Below are positions 12,777-25,837 of a stretch of 64,000 nt of DNA, in pieces. How positions within the stretch are numbered: position 1 is the first letter of the stretch; each line of letters begins with the position of its first letter. The notes under the pieces are model-generated. The model was not told where the DNA came from. It did no database searches and worked only from the letters and a program-made list of their open reading frames with translations. The position numbers and the translations under genes were made by a program. The stretch spans positions 2,907,501 through 2,971,500 of the forward strand of contig JAFCIZ010000005.1 of the NCBI GenBank assembly GCA_017871115.1, read 5' to 3'. This stretch comes from Cunninghamella blakesleeana (lineage: Eukaryota; Mucoromycota; Mucoromycetes; Mucorales; Cunninghamellaceae).

Positions 12777-15700
12777 ATGAAAGCAGTCGGTATTATTTCA
12801 GCAGCAGTCGTTACATGTCTTGTTAGTGTTCAAGCAGCACCAGTTGATACTTCATCCAATCATGTCGACACTCAAAGTGAAAGTACTAGTATTCTTTACA
12901 ATTTAAGAGATAAAGTTGCTAGAAAGGTTCCTAGTTTTAATTCTGATGAAAACAAAAAACAAAAGAGAGGTCTTATTCCAAATATCTTTGGCTATGGTGA
13001 TAATGCTGAAGGTAATTGGCTTCGTTATTGGAACAATCCTTACTATGGAAGTCAAGGTAAACTTAGTGAAGAACGTTGGGGTAGTAGCTGGGGTGATAGC
13101 TGGGGTTCACCTTCTGGTTCTCATGGTTCTCCTGATGGTGGTGCTCCTGTAAACGTTGAGCCTATTGCTTCTGATGCCCATTTACAAACTAATGGTGCTT
13201 CTGGTCCTTCTGTTGATGTCACTGGTCCTGGTAGTAGCAATGGTCCTGCTTTAGACCTTGGCACTGGTCCATCTATTTCCTCTGATGGAGGATTACCCGG
13301 TACTGGTAGTGGTCCATCTGGTACTGGTAGTGGTCCATCTGGTACTGGTAGCGGTCCATCTGGTACTGGTAGCGGTCCATCTGGCACTGGTAGCGGTCCA
13401 TCTGGTACTGGTAGCGGTCCATCTGGTACTGGTAGCGGTCCATCTGGTACTGGTAGTGGTCCATCTGGCACTGGTAGTGGTCCATCTGGTACTGGTAGCG
13501 GTCCATCTGGTACTGGTAGTGGTCCATCTGGTACTGGTAGTGGTCCATCTGGCACTGGTGGTCTTGGGGGTTTATTTAATACAATCTTTGGGTCTAACGA
13601 GGGACCAAGTATTACAGGAACTGGTCCTAATGGCGATGTAGCTACATTGGATGTTTCTGGTTCCCCTCTTCATCGCATGGGTAACGGTAACGGAAACGGT
13701 GAAGGTAATGGTGAAGGTAATGGAAATGGTAACGGTAACGGTAACGGTGAAGGTAACGGTAACGGTGAAGGTAACGGTAATGGTGAAGGTAATGGTGAAG
13801 GTAATGGTGGTGAACCATGCAGTGAACCTACCGATGGTGAAGGTAATGGTAACGGAAACGGTGAAGGTAACGGAAACGGTAACGGAAACGGTAACGGTAA
13901 TGGTAATGGTAACGGTGAAGGTAATGGTAACGGAAACGGTGAAGGTAATGGTGAAGGTAATGGTGGTGAACCATGCAGTGAACCTACCGATGGTGAAGGT
14001 AATGGTAACGGAAACGGTGAAGGTAACGGAAACGGTAACGGAAACGGTAACGGTAATGGTAATGGTAACGGTAATGGTAATGGTAACGGTGAAGGTAATG
14101 GTAACGGAAACGGTGAAGGTAATGGTGAAGGTAATGGTGAAGGTAATGGTGAAGGTAATGGTGAAGGTAATGGTGAAGGTAATGGTGGTGAACCATGCAG
14201 TGAACCTACCGATGGTGAAGGTAATGGTAACGGAAACGGTAACGGTAACGGAAACGGTAACGGAAACGGTAACGGTAACGGTAACGGAAACGGTAACGGT
14301 AATGGTAATGGTAACGGTGAAGGTAATGGTGGTGAACCATGCAGTGAACCTACCGATGGTGAAGGTAATGGTAACGGAAACGGTAACGGAAACGGTAACG
14401 GTGAAGGTAACGGTGAAGGTAACGGTGAAGGTAACGGAAACGGTAACGGTGAAGGTAACGGAAACGGTAACGGTGAAGGTAATGGAAACGGTAACGGTGA
14501 AGGTAATGGTGGTGAACCATGCAGTGAACCTACCGATGGTGAAGGTAATGGTAACGGTGAAGGTAATGGTAACGGTGAAGGTAACGGTAATGGTGAAGGT
14601 AACGGAAATGGCAATGGTGAAGGTAATGGTGAAGGTAATGGTGAAGGTAATGGTGGTGAGCCATGCAGTGAACCAACCGATAGCACTGGATCCACCGATA
14701 GCACTGGATCCACCGATGGTACTGGATCCACCGATGGTACTGGATCCACCGATGGTACTGGATCCACCGATAGCACTGGATCCACCGATGGTACTGGATC
14801 CACCGATGGTACTGGATCCACCGATGGTACTGGATCCACCGATGGTACACAACCATGTGAAGGTTCTACCGATAGTGGTGAACCTACCGATGGTACTGGA
14901 TCAACCGATGGTACTGGATCAACCGATGGTACTGGATCAACCGATGGTACTGGATCCACCGATGGTACTGGATCCACCGATGGTACTGGATCCACCGATG
15001 GTACTGGATCCACCGATGGTACTGGATCCACCGATGGTACTGGATCCACCGATGGTACTGGATCCACCGATGGTACTGGATCCACCGATGGTACTGGATC
15101 CACCGATGGTACACAACCATGTGAAGGTTCTACCGATAGTGGTGAACCTACCGATGGTACTGGATCTACTGGTACTGGATCAACTGGTACTGAACCTACC
15201 GATGGTACACAACCATGTGAAGGTTCTACCGATAGTGGTGAACCTACCGATAGTACTGAACCTACCGATAGTACTGAACCTACTGATGGCACTGAACCTA
15301 CTGATGGCACTGAACCTACTGATGGTACTGGATCAACTGGTACTGGATCAACTGGTACTGGATCAACTGGTACTGGATCAACTGGTACTGAACCTACCGA
15401 TGGTACACAACCATGCGAAGGATCTACCGATAGTGGTGAACCTACTGATGGTACTGAACCTACTGATGGTACTGGATCTACTGCTCCCTCCGGTACTGAC
15501 TCTACTGCACCTACTGATACTGATTCTACTACTCCATGTAGCGAAGGACAAACTGGCGGATCTGAACCTTCTGGTTCCACTGATGGATCTGAACCTTCTG
15601 GTTCCACTGGTTCCACTGGATCAACTGATGGATCTGCTCCATGCCATGAAGAACAAAATGGGGCTCCCACTGATGGATCCGGACCTTCTGGATCAACCGA

Positions 15701-17015
15701 TGAAGCACCATCCAATGGTAACGAAAATGAACCAGTAGAACCTTCTGGTGGTGCTCCTACTGATGGAGCCCCTGTTGATGAAGAACCTACTACTGATGAA
15801 CCTACTGGTTCTTCTTCAACTGATGGTAGCGAAGCTCCTTGTAACACTACTGATGGTACTGATGGTACTGATGGATCCACTGATACTGGCTCTGGATCAA
15901 CCGACAATGGCTCTGGATCAACCGACAATGGCTCTGGATCAACCGACAATGGCTCTGGATCAACCGACAATGGCTCTGGATCAACCGACAATGGCTCTGG
16001 ATCAACCGGTACTGATGGTGGTGAAGCTCCATGCGATACTGATGGTACTGATGGTACTGGCTCAGGATCAACCGACAATGGCTCAGGATCTACTGATAAT
16101 GGCTCTGGATCTACTGATAATGGCTCTGGATCTACTGATAATGGCTCTGGATCTACTGATAATGGATCTGGATCAACCGGTACTGATGGTGGTGAAGCTC
16201 CATGCGATACTGATGGTACTGACGGTACTGGCTCTGGATCAACCGATAATGGCTCTGGATCCACTGATAATGGCTCAGGATCAACCGACAATGGCTCTGG
16301 ATCAACCGATAATGGCTCCGGATCCACTGATAATGGCTCTGGATCAACCGGTACTGATGGTGGTGAAGCTCCATGCGATACTGATGGTACTGACGGTACT
16401 GGCTCTGGATCAACCGATAATGGCTCTGGATCCACTGATAATGGCTCTGGATCCACTGATAATGGCTCTGGATCAACCGATAATGGCTCTGGATCAACCG
16501 ACAATGGCTCTGGATCAACCGACAATGGCTCTGGATCCACTGATACTGGCTCTGGATCCACTGATACTGGCTCTGGATCAACCGATAATGGCTCTGGATC
16601 AACCGGTACTGATGGTGGTGAAGCTCCATGCGATACTGATGGTACTGATGGTACTGGCTCAGGATCAACCGATAATGGCTCAGGATCCACTGATAATGGC
16701 TCAGGATCCACTGATAATGGCTCTGGATCAACCGACAATGGCTCCGGATCTACTGATAATGGCTCTGGATCAACCGATACTGGCTCAGGATCAACTGATA
16801 ATGGCTCAGGATCAACCGATAATGGCTCAGGATCAACCGGTACTGGCTCAGGATCAACCGGTACTTCTGGTCAATCTGGATCTGGAGAAGATTGTGAAGA
16901 TGGTACAGAACGTCATGAAGAACACGAATGGGATGATGACAGATTTGAAGATGCTCGGGATAACTGGGAAGATGCTCACGATAACTGGGAAGACTGGTTT
17001 GATGAAAACAACTAA
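12777..17015 (+). CDS. Giant secreted modular Gly/Ser/Thr/Asn repeat protein with regularly placed Pro-Cys motifs
   Basis: Single uninterrupted 1412-residue frame starting at [20 protein letters not shown], a signal peptide. A dibasic KR at residues 63-64 looks like a Kex2-type processing site. An aromatic/Trp-rich segment ([22 protein letters not shown]) follows. The body has four repeat blocks: GTGSGPS (about residues 175-258), GNGNGEG (301-628), GSTDGT with EPTDGT (635-901) and GSGSTDN (1036-1361). Short Pro-Cys spacers recur: EPCSEPTD six times, [14 protein letters not shown] four times, [11 protein letters not shown] four times and three singletons; with a final EDCED the mature chain has 18 cysteines. 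The end is acidic and Trp-rich (DNWED twice). No transmembrane segment or GPI signal is seen. The composition suggests a flexible cell-wall, mucilage or matrix protein cross-linked by disulfides; that is inference. No family recognised. GGT/GAA/ACC-rich codons make it much more GC-rich than its flanks. Confidence 0.9.
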   Translation: MKAVGIISAAVVTCLVSVQAAPVDTSSNHVDTQSESTSILYNLRDKVARKVPSFNSDENKKQKRGLIPNIFGYGDNAEGNWLRYWNNPYYGSQGKLSEERWGSSWGDSWGSPSGSHGSPDGGAPVNVEPIASDAHLQTNGASGPSVDVTGPGSSNGPALDLGTGPSISSDGGLPGTGSGPSGTGSGPSGTGSGPSGTGSGPSGTGSGPSGTGSGPSGTGSGPSGTGSGPSGTGSGPSGTGSGPSGTGSGPSGTGSGPSGTGGLGGLFNTIFGSNEGPSITGTGPNGDVATLDVSGSPLHRMGNGNGNGEGNGEGNGNGNGNGNGEGNGNGEGNGNGEGNGEGNGGEPCSEPTDGEGNGNGNGEGNGNGNGNGNGNGNGNGEGNGNGNGEGNGEGNGGEPCSEPTDGEGNGNGNGEGNGNGNGNGNGNGNGNGNGNGNGEGNGNGNGEGNGEGNGEGNGEGNGEGNGEGNGGEPCSEPTDGEGNGNGNGNGNGNGNGNGNGNGNGNGNGNGNGNGEGNGGEPCSEPTDGEGNGNGNGNGNGNGEGNGEGNGEGNGNGNGEGNGNGNGEGNGNGNGEGNGGEPCSEPTDGEGNGNGEGNGNGEGNGNGEGNGNGNGEGNGEGNGEGNGGEPCSEPTDSTGSTDSTGSTDGTGSTDGTGSTDGTGSTDSTGSTDGTGSTDGTGSTDGTGSTDGTQPCEGSTDSGEPTDGTGSTDGTGSTDGTGSTDGTGSTDGTGSTDGTGSTDGTGSTDGTGSTDGTGSTDGTGSTDGTGSTDGTGSTDGTQPCEGSTDSGEPTDGTGSTGTGSTGTEPTDGTQPCEGSTDSGEPTDSTEPTDSTEPTDGTEPTDGTEPTDGTGSTGTGSTGTGSTGTGSTGTEPTDGTQPCEGSTDSGEPTDGTEPTDGTGSTAPSGTDSTAPTDTDSTTPCSEGQTGGSEPSGSTDGSEPSGSTGSTGSTDGSAPCHEEQNGAPTDGSGPSGSTDEAPSNGNENEPVEPSGGAPTDGAPVDEEPTTDEPTGSSSTDGSEAPCNTTDGTDGTDGSTDTGSGSTDNGSGSTDNGSGSTDNGSGSTDNGSGSTDNGSGSTGTDGGEAPCDTDGTDGTGSGSTDNGSGSTDNGSGSTDNGSGSTDNGSGSTDNGSGSTGTDGGEAPCDTDGTDGTGSGSTDNGSGSTDNGSGSTDNGSGSTDNGSGSTDNGSGSTGTDGGEAPCDTDGTDGTGSGSTDNGSGSTDNGSGSTDNGSGSTDNGSGSTDNGSGSTDNGSGSTDTGSGSTDTGSGSTDNGSGSTGTDGGEAPCDTDGTDGTGSGSTDNGSGSTDNGSGSTDNGSGSTDNGSGSTDNGSGSTDTGSGSTDNGSGSTDNGSGSTGTGSGSTGTSGQSGSGEDCEDGTERHEEHEWDDDRFEDARDNWEDAHDNWEDWFDENN
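13299..13550 (+). repeat. Twelve tandem 21-base units coding GTGSGPS
   Basis: Exactly twelve copies of a 21-base unit (GGTACTGGTAGTGGTCCATCT and close variants) within the repeat-protein gene. Copies differ only at silent third positions such as GGT/GGC and AGT/AGC, so selection on the peptide or recent homogenisation is likely. Confidence 0.95.
13678..14660 (+). repeat. GN/GE hexanucleotide-based coding repeat with PC spacers
   Basis: GGTAAC, GGAAAC, GGTAAT and GGTGAA hexamers coding Gly-Asn and Gly-Glu dipeptides, divided by a repeated spacer coding [13 protein letters not shown]. Spacer cysteines fall near 13818, 13973, 14196, 14340 and 14520, and the sixth near 14664 starts the next block. 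Higher-order units are of unequal length, as expected from unequal crossing over. Confidence 0.9.
14680..15480 (+). repeat. 18-base coding repeat GSTDGT with [14 protein letters not shown] spacers
   Basis: Tandem GGATCCACCGATGGTACT units (coding GSTDGT), many identical at the DNA level, with four spacers coding [14 protein letters not shown] near 14846, 15110, 15206 and 15407. Later units degrade to GSTGT and EPTDGT. Confidence 0.9.
15883..16860 (+). repeat. 21-base coding repeat GSGSTDN with [14 protein letters not shown] spacers
   Basis: Groups of five or more GSGSTDN heptads separated by four near-identical spacers coding [17 protein letters not shown] (near 16010, 16180, 16350 and 16610). 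The higher-order period is about 170 bases for the first three groups; the fourth group is longer. Confidence 0.9.
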
Positions 17016-17393
17016 GCCGACTTCTAATTAAGAGCATTTATTTTTTTTATATCGTTTTGATATATTATATTTTTTCTTTTATTATTTTGGTTTCTATTTT
17101 TAATTATTTAACATTTTATATTTAAATATAAATAAAAGTTTTTTTAACCAAAAAATTTCAATCTATTTCTAACATTTAAATATTTCTATATTATTATTTC
17201 AGAGTTTATTATAAAATGTCAACGTTTTTTTATTATTTTTTATTTTTTTTAATTTTAAAATTTTTATGATGTCTATATCTTAGATTTAAATATTACCAAT
17301 AGTCACTCTAACTATTATTTCATAATTTAATATTAATAAAATGCTAATCCTTTTTATTATTATTATTGTAACTATTATCATTATTATCACTTT
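17016..17393. other. Convergent 3' spacer, no gene seen
   Basis: AT-rich spacer between the end of the plus-strand repeat-protein gene and the end of the minus-strand NADH pyrophosphatase gene. Probably contains both 3' ends; AATAAA-like sequence occurs near 17130. Confidence 0.5.
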
Positions 17394-19323
17394 TTACATT
17401 TTAGCACGTCTATATGTTTTTTCATTTGCCCAAGATTCTATTAATTGATGGGCAATTGCAAATTTTGGGGGAACACTGAATACACCTTGATTTTTTAAGG
17501 CACCTAATACTTCGGAACGACTAAACCATCTAGCAGATTCTAATTCCTTATCTTCCATTTTAATATCTGTAGTTTTAGCTAAGGCAATAAATCCAAACAT
17601 TAAAGAATTTGGGAATGGCCAGGGTTGTGTGCTATGATAATGTACTTGGTCCACTATAATTCCAGTTTCTTCCAATGCTTCTCTTTTTACAGCTTCTTCG
17701 ATAGATTCGCCGGCTTCAACAAAACCTGAAAAACAGAAACAAATAAAAAAAATGAATATTTTTAATTAATTATTTTTTTTATTTTTATTTTTTTAACTAA
17801 TTTCTGCATCATTTAGTAGATTTTCGATTTAATTTACCAGCAATACAACTAAACATACGAGCAGGCCAACTTTTATTTCTACCGAGTAATATTTTATCTT
17901 CGGTAGGATGGACAATACATACGATTACAACAGCATCTTGAAAAATAGTAACAGTAATAATAATAATATTAATAAAAGTTATTATATCCACTTTTTTTTA
18001 TTTATCCTTTATTTTTACCATTGATTTTATTACGAATTACCTGTTCTTGGATATGCAAAGTTGTGAATCCCTTTATGACTAACACAATCAGTAGTATTAG
18101 AGCATAACAATTTATGGCCAGCTTCAGATGATTTTACTTTATCGCCGCAGGCAGGACAGAATTTATTTCTTGTATGCCAATCCACTATTATTTTTTTGTA
18201 AAAAAAAAAAAAAAAAAAGGCAATAATACATAATAATTTTTATTATTATTATTAAAAATAATGCATGCTTTTTTTTTTTTTTAATATTACTCATTGATCT
18301 TGCTTGAGCTAAAATAGAGGCTTGCTTTTTATGTAATTGATATGCTTGAGGCATTGCAGAAGAGAATAACGATGGTAATTTTTCAAGATCTAGAATAATA
18401 TATCATGTAGGAATATATGAATACTAATATATATGAAATATATCTTTTTTTTTTTTCATTCTCCTTATTTAGTCTTTTTAATTTATTTATATTTATTTAT
18501 TTACCTTCATGAAACTTAGATAGTTCTTTATGCAAAGGAGATGGTTTTAAAGTCACATCTAAAGCCCAATAAGGTGTACCTTCTGGAACACCATTATCTT
18601 CTTTATTATTTTCATCAATACCCAAAAATACTAGAGTAGGATAATCCAATTCTGTATCGGTAGAGCTTTTAAATTGATCTTTATTTATCAAAGTGGATAC
18701 TTGATCAAAGTTAGCCAAGTGCAGCTCATTATTTTCATTAAATAAAGAGTCTAATTTCGAAAACAATATGAATTTAGCATTTGAGGCATATAATAAGCGG
18801 GATAACTCTTCTTTCTTTGTACGATACCATCCATATCTAATGTATATAAAGAGTGAAGAAGAGTGAAAAAAGATTTTTATAAATATAGATATTATACTAT
18901 ATTATTATATTGTTTCCTCTTTCTCTTTTTTTAATATTAGTAATTATTTTATTACCTATTTAGAGGATTACCAGCAAAAAAATTGACATGGTTCATATTT
19001 TGAGAAAAAAAGTCTTTTGAAGGAATGCTTTCATTAACGGAAGATTCTTCTTTTGGGGATGTAGGTGATAAAAGTTTCGCCAAGTCATCATAACGCCAAA
19101 ACTGTGCTATTTGAGCAGCCGTTTTATTTTCATTATTTAACACTGTCAATAGTTGAGGATTAAAGTTTTTAATAAAAGTTGCAATATCTGTTTTTCCAAA
19201 ACGAGCTGCAAAATGTAAAGGTGTCCAACCACGCTCATTTTTATCAGTTAAGGCTTTAGTATTCTTTTTAATATATTCAATATCACCAGAGGCAGCTGCT
19301 TCAAATATAGATATATTAGTCAT
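17394..19323 (-). CDS. NPY1: NADH pyrophosphatase with ankyrin N-terminus, NUDT12/NPY1 type
   Basis: Six minus-strand exons: 19323-18956, 18836-18505, 18389-18291, 18184-18041, 17936-17838, 17725-17394; 457 residues, close to animal NUDT12. Domains in order: ankyrin repeats (about 1-95, with GWTPLHFAARFG), an N-terminal Nudix-like domain, a zinc ribbon with CPACG (C276, C279) and C294/C300, then the catalytic Nudix fold. The Nudix box runs from G348 to I370 (GFVEAGE...REALEETGI) with all metal-binding Glu residues, followed by TQPWPFPNS, the family signature of NADH diphosphatases. The enzyme cleaves NADH to NMNH and AMP, and homologues remove NAD caps from RNA. The C-terminus AKM preceded by RR fits the peroxisomal PTS1 consensus, agreeing with known NUDT12/Npy1 location. 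The ankyrin fusion is an animal-like architecture. Function confident; location inferred. Confidence 0.93.
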
Positions 19324-19848
19324 TTCTTAGAAAGTTTTATTGATAATATAAAAGTAATAGTTTGATAATAATGAAAAGTAATAGAGAAAGAATAACAAAG
19401 AATAAAAGCGATTACTAAAATGAAATAAATTAAAAAAAAAAAAATAGCTGTGTTTAAAACTTTAATTTATTCGCTATAGTGATCAGTTTGCATATTGGGA
19501 AAGTTTTGTTTATGTACAAAACAAGCAAAGCTTTTGGTTATTTATATATCCAAAAACAAGCAAAAACTTAATTAGAGGTTTGATAACTTCTTTCAGAATA
19601 TAGAATTACTGATATGTTAATTAAAAATAATCATAAAACAATACTTAAGTATATAATGAAATAAAATCATTTTATTTCATTTTTATTCCTTCGTGATTAA
19701 AAAAAATATGCATGAGTATAAATAAAAAAATAAAAATAAAAAAAGGTTGATGATTTAATGTATTTGAATAATATTAATAAAGAAAATAATAATAAGAAAT
19801 GATGAAATCTATAATACTAATTGATAATATATATATATATATATATAT
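19324..19848. other. Spacer between NPY1 and POL5, no gene seen
   Basis: Upstream region of the minus-strand NADH pyrophosphatase and 3' region of POL5. Contains a (TA)n run at about 19829-19848 that ends at the POL5 stop codon. No coding signal. Confidence 0.5.
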
Positions 19849-22800
19849 CTAAGAACGGTCTAAAATGGTTTTACAAGTAGTTCTAATAATAGGCATATGA
19901 TCAAGAGTTGATAATGAAGTAAAGAGATCCTTATCCCAATGAGATGATTTCGATTTCATTAGTTTAGTATAAGTTCTATCCATGGTACCAACCAATTTCA
20001 TTAATGATTTAATTGTTTTAGAAGCATCTTTCTTTTTCTTATTATCATTTGATGAATGTTGATCTATATAATGTTGAATGGCTTGTTGAGATTCCTTGAC
20101 TAATATAGTCCATTGCTTTTTAATAAATTGATCTTGATGTTTCTTATTAATGTCTTTATTGAAATTGTGCTGTATTAAAATACCAATCCAATGACATACT
20201 AACGTGTGACGATAAGTATTACCACATTTTTCAGGTTGAACATAGTTTATTAATGTATTCATGAATGGCCAGGACATACAAGGGAAACGTTGAATAAGTG
20301 TACCAAAATAAAAGGCTTGACAATCAACTGATTTTTTACTAACATACTTTTGTAAACTGTCATCATATAAAGCAATGTATTGTTCTAATAATTTGGTTTG
20401 ATTTTTGTTGTCTGCGGAAGGTAAAAGATCAGCACCAGTACCAATAATACATTTACGTAAATAAAGTAATAATTGAGTACACATTTCACTTTCTTCTTTG
20501 CTACCATGATGATATTCCATAACATAAGTATGGATTGATTTAAGAATGTCTAACATGGCTGCATCATCAAAACTTGCATAGTCTGGTACTTCAATGGATT
20601 TACTTAATTTATTCTTCAAAAAGGCCTTTACTTTAGCAACAAATTGGAAAGTAGGTGTTTTAGGTTGAACGCCAGATTGAATGGTTTGTAATAATGGTAC
20701 AATAACGTCTAAATTCAATGGACTTTTTGGATTCTTCTTGGCAAAAATGATAATAAATTCCATGACATTATTCTTGAAATGAACCACGCTCTCCTCCATA
20801 CCTAAATAATAACAATAATAAAATAAATAACTACTAATAATAATATTCATATATACATATATAAAATAGTAAACACTACTTACTTTTCTTTTGACTTTTT
20901 TCACTCTTTTTAATTTTAAAGATTTCTGCTAATTTTTCATCAAAAGCTTCCATGGCATCATCGTCTAATAGTTCCTCTTCTTCAGAATCAATATTATTAT
21001 CTTCATCATCTTCATCAGCCAAAATGCCTTGGCTTCTTAATGCTTCTTCTACTTTAAGTCTTAATTCTTCATCGACTTCTTCATCATCTTCGTCCATATC
21101 CACGTCTATCATTTCTACATCATCGTCTTCATCATCACTGTCTTCTTCTTCATCATCTTCTTCATCGCTAACTTCCTCGTCTTCATCGTCTTGGCCAAAT
21201 AATTCTTCACCACCTTCTTTGCTGTCTGAAGTAGTGACAATAGCAATTAAATTTTCCATAGCTTGTTTAGTTAATAAGGAAGAAAATATTTCAAAGCAAT
21301 AAGTAGAAATACCCTTTAATAAAGAAGATTCGCTTGTCAAGAAACTGACCAACATATCTACAATGACTTCAATAGGTTGAGGTTCATTAGATGTATTATT
21401 ATCATCCTTATTATTTCCATTGACTTCTTTCTTTTTGTTTTTCTTTTTATCTGCTTTTGTTGATGAAGTCTTTATTTGCATATCCATTTTTTCAAAACAA
21501 TTTAATAAATCATCAAGTAAACCAATACTTTCTTTTTTTTCTTGATCTAATAAAGTTTTCACCAAGATATGAGAGAATAAAAATTCAAAACCGTAGAATT
21601 TACTTTTATCAATGTCATTGATATCTTGTTGCTGTTGCTTAATCTTTTTAAGAATAGACTGTGTAGATTGAATAATTTTAGTATCTTCATCGTCAACATC
21701 AGATTGATATAAAAGAGTTCCGGGTTTTGATGCTAATAATGAATTCCAATGCTGATAAATAACCTGAGCCCATAATTGGCCATCGTTTGTGGTACCATTC
21801 CATCTCTTTGTTTTTAAATGACCAGTTTCCGATTTGGCAGTAGGAGCAAGTTTTGATAATGCTAAAATCAGTGATTCTAATTTCTTTTTTAGCATAGTTA
21901 AAGTATTATCGGAAAGTGCAGGTTTGGGCTGTTGATAATGAGTTAAATAGTGATTATTATTTTTTCCTTTTTTAGATGAGACGTCAAAAAATGTATAGAC
22001 CAATAAGAATTGAACAATATCATTGATCCATTTCTCATCTTTAGGTGTCTTTGGGTTAGTAATTAATAAAATCATTTGTTGAATAGTCCATTCACGTTGA
22101 TTATCAATTGTTGCTTCACTAAATAAGTTTTAAATCATCATAGTAAATATAAATAGTTAAGTTTACATATAACTCTCTTGCTATATTTTCTTTTATTACT
22201 TATATGTACGTATGTGTGTTACCTATTATTTTCGTCTTGAAGAATAAATGTGTGAGCCAAATATTCTAAATATTGTTGAATACCATCGGAATCCATAGAA
22301 GTTAATAAATGTTCAACGGTTTTTGTTTTTGTCATTGTGTCAAATTGTTGATGGCCATGTTTGCCACCAATAAGTTGAGAAATTAAAACGAAGCCCACTT
22401 TTTTGTTTTTATCAGCTACTTGTTGAATCATCCATGTTGTTTGTTTAGCAGCCTTATTTAAAAATCTTACTTCACTTGATAAATTATTCATCAAAGTACG
22501 CATAAAGTTTTCAGTAAAAATCAAAGGCAATTGTTCAGGTGATAATTTTGATAATGTTTTATTAAAGACTTGAAATCCCCAATATTTACGCCCATGGTTA
22601 GCCATATTATCAAAGAGAGTTTGGTCAACAACAACTGTCCAAAATTCAGTAAAGGTACATTGGTTCTTATTTTTTGATTGCTGTTGTTCATTTGTTGTTG
22701 TTGGTAATACTTGATTTAATAAACGATCCCAAACAGAATGTAATTGAGGTGTCCAGGTGATTTGTTGTTTATCATCTGTCATAGCATTAGCTGATAAACT

Positions 22801-23574
22801 GACCAACGTAGCTAATTTTTCAAGATTAGAAGGATCAAAGATAAATTGATGTTTCCAACCTTTTAATAAAAATTGAATGGCTTCATCATTATGATTTTCT
22901 TGTTCAAGAAGAGCTAAATAAAGATTTAATTCATTGGCATTAGTAACTTTTTGTTTCGTAAAGAATAAAGCAACTATTTTATCCAAGAATAACTTTTTTT
23001 GATCCGATGCTAAAAGAGTAGGCAACATATTAATCACAACATGGTAAGATACTTCTAATAAATAATGTTTTGCATTAGCGATATCAGCCACTAAATCAAG
23101 CATACGAAGCTTATCCTCCTTTGTCATATAAGGTGATGAGCGTTGAAATAATCCAGATGATACGATAGCCATTAATCCAAATAATCGACCAAATAACATA
23201 TCACGCACTTCTTCACCAGACATACTACCAGTACGCTCCGTATATTGACATAATAAATCCAATACCAATTTTGCAGTAATACAATCAAGAATAGAGAGTA
23301 GTTCTGTTAAAGCTAGAGAAAACCCTTGACGTGCCCCTTGACGTGAAGAAGGTAAACCACGGAGTAAACGTCTTACTGCATATGATACATCGGTAGCACA
23401 TAATTGATCTAAAGTTTCTTCTGTATCTGCTATTCCAGCTTTATTGCTTAATGTCTTTTCATGGCTTATTTGAAATTCTGTTAAGGAACGTATTAAAGAT
23501 TCTGTAGCTTTTAACCGTGTTGTAGAATCCAAAGATGCAAGATCCCAATATAATTGTAAAGTTGTTGTAGCCAT
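19849..23574 (-). CDS. POL5: POL5 / MYBBP1A-family nucleolar protein (DNA polymerase phi)
   Basis: Three minus-strand exons: 23574-22223, 22118-20884 and 20801-19849; 1179 residues, within the family range. The N-terminus YWDLASLDSTTRLKA and YAVRRLLRGLPSSRQGARQG is the hallmark opening of POL5/MYBBP1A, followed by a long helical repeat scaffold. A highly acidic Asp/Glu tract (about residues 755-815, including DEEDDEEEDSDDEDDDVEM) precedes the C-terminal helical region, as in yeast Pol5. Despite the polymerase name the protein lacks a working polymerase and acts in rRNA production and 60S maturation in the nucleolus. Splice joins keep the frame with canonical sites. The coiled Lys-rich stretch near residue 660 resembles a nuclear signal. 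Identification is strong. Confidence 0.92.
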
Positions 23575-25837
23575 TAAAATACTATTATACTATTTATTTA
23601 TATTTTTTATCTTTTTTTTATAATAAATAAAATAATAATAATAAATAGGTAATAATACGAAGTAAAAAGAAAAAAGACGACAAAAAAAAAAGAGTGGAAA
23701 AAAAAAGTTTAAAAAAAAGTTAAAAAAGAGTGGTGGCTTTTTAAATGACTTTGTTTTCAGTTTTCAGTCGGAAATTCAAAAAAAATAATGCAAATCTTTT
23801 CTTATATAAAATATTGTATTTTTATTGGCTATAGTTTTACTAATAAATTAGAAATACTTCCTTAGATGAATGAATTATATAATAACAAAAAGTTAATCAC
23901 TTCTGTATTTTTTAAAATAAGAAAAAAAAAAAGGTACCACATAAATTCCTTTGATTAAAAGTTGGAGAAACTTGAAAATTTGAATTTAATGAAACAAATA
24001 TATATATGTACTGATATATATTCTGTGTATTTAAGCCGTATTCATGAATACCTTTTGCTTTCAGAATTAAAAAAACAAGTGCAAATAGTTTTATAAAATA
24101 CTTGTACAAAAAGTTTCTCACGTGATCTCTAAATATTTTTAGATTTAATATTTTTTTTCATAGTGCAAAAAAGTTAATTAGGAACAAATACGATTGATCA
24201 ATTATGAATAATAATGATAAATATTAATATAAACAATTTAAAATATAGAAAATAACATTACTTTGATAGAGTATATATATATAACAAGATGCTATAAGTA
24301 GTATGAACACAATTTTAAAGTGAATATTTTTTAGATAAGAATAATACAATCGTGTCAATAATATCAATAACTACAAAAAGAGCATGGTATATTAAAGAAT
24401 AATATTTAGAGTTAATTGAATAAGCAGTGAAGAATGAATAAAATAGTTTCTCCTGAAATATATTGCTTTTCAAAATGGAATAATGAAAAGTAAAGACAAC
24501 TACCCTATAATATTATTCTTGATGTAGCATAGATATTACCAATTGTTTTTAGTTAATAATTATATTGAAAGTTAGATGCCGATATTAATGTAAGTAATAT
24601 ATATAGCTCTTTTTAAGTGGTTAATAACTGAATATAATAATGTTTTATGTGATTTTTGAGATTTAATTTTTACAAATTTAGAATAAACAAAAGTAAAAGT
24701 AATACAAAGAGATACTATACGTGTTTTTGATTAATGATATAATTTTTAATGTGAGGAATGAATAATTGAAGTTATATTTAGAATAAATAAGTGAATTCTA
24801 GTAAGCACCAGTTTCTGCTTTATTAGAATAACTTAGAAGAATAAAAATTAAATAAATAAAATAAAAATGTAGAAAAAATAAAACTTAAAACTGAAGTAAA
24901 TATTTTTTAGTTAATAATTTATTATAAAAATATCATAATAATAATAAAAAAAAAAAGTAAACTCGCTTCTTTTATATCAAAAAGCCATGAACGGGAAGAA
25001 AGAGAATAATATTTTAGTGACATGACTTTAGATTTATGGCTCCAGAGCATAGCATCAGGCCAAAAAATAAAAGAATGAGAAATTAAAAAAAGAGAAGTCA
25101 ATTAGTATTGTTGCTGATAGAAAATATAATAGATTAATTAGTATTAATTTATGTTTTATAGATAGAATGGAGTTGTATATAAAAAAAAAAAAGGAATAAT
25201 AAAAAATAAATATAAATATTAAACGTTTTAGGTAATAAATTTTATATGAATACAAACACTAGGGTCAGTAAAATGGATATTATAGATAAAAAAAATTATA
25301 ATCAAAAATAGATTAAGTAAAATAAAATAAAATATTTATTATAAAAATATTAATTAAAAATTTGACAAAAGAGAAAAAAAACAGTTCCATTTTATTTTAT
25401 ATTAAAACAAAAGACTATTTTTTAAGAGAAAGGAAAGAAAAAGGTTAAAAGTATTTGATCGCAGAATTTTGGTTATAGAATTTTGGCTATATAAAAAAAA
25501 CTATTAATTTTTTTTTATTGTTTGTCAGCATCAGTATTGAGTGATAATATAGATTTATTTTACATCATTAAGATTGTTATTATTATTAAAAAAAGAAGGA
25601 CTCATATTTAATAATTAAAATCATTTAGATCAAACCATTTAAATTTAAGATAAATAATATATCCATTAAAGAGCAATTAAATTTTATTTGTTATTATGAT
25701 GTTTAAAAAGTGATGTACAAAAAAAAGAAAAAAAATTAGAAAAAAAAAAAAAAAAAAAATGAATGAGGAGGGTAGAGTATAAGGAAACAAATGAAGAAAT
25801 AAATAAATAGACTATATATTTGTCGTATTAAAAAAAA
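23575..25837. other. 2.3 kb AT-rich intergenic region, no gene seen
   Basis: Spacer upstream of POL5 and downstream of the NRAMP gene. Small open frames near 23912-24121 and 25055-25255 (both -) are Phe/Ile/Tyr-rich shadows of A/T composition. No transposon or RNA signal was recognised. Confidence 0.55.

Noticed and set aside
13670..16738. A 1022-codon open frame on the minus strand rich in VDPEPLS, plus other long open frames over the repeat-protein gene in both directions
   Set aside because: The GGT/GAA/ACC/GAT codon repeats lack stop triplets in most frames, so every frame stays open. The plus-strand frame has a signal peptide, unique ends and continuous sense; the others do not.
20952..21302. 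Ser-rich open frame on the plus strand
   Set aside because: The complement of the acidic GAT/GAA tract of POL5.
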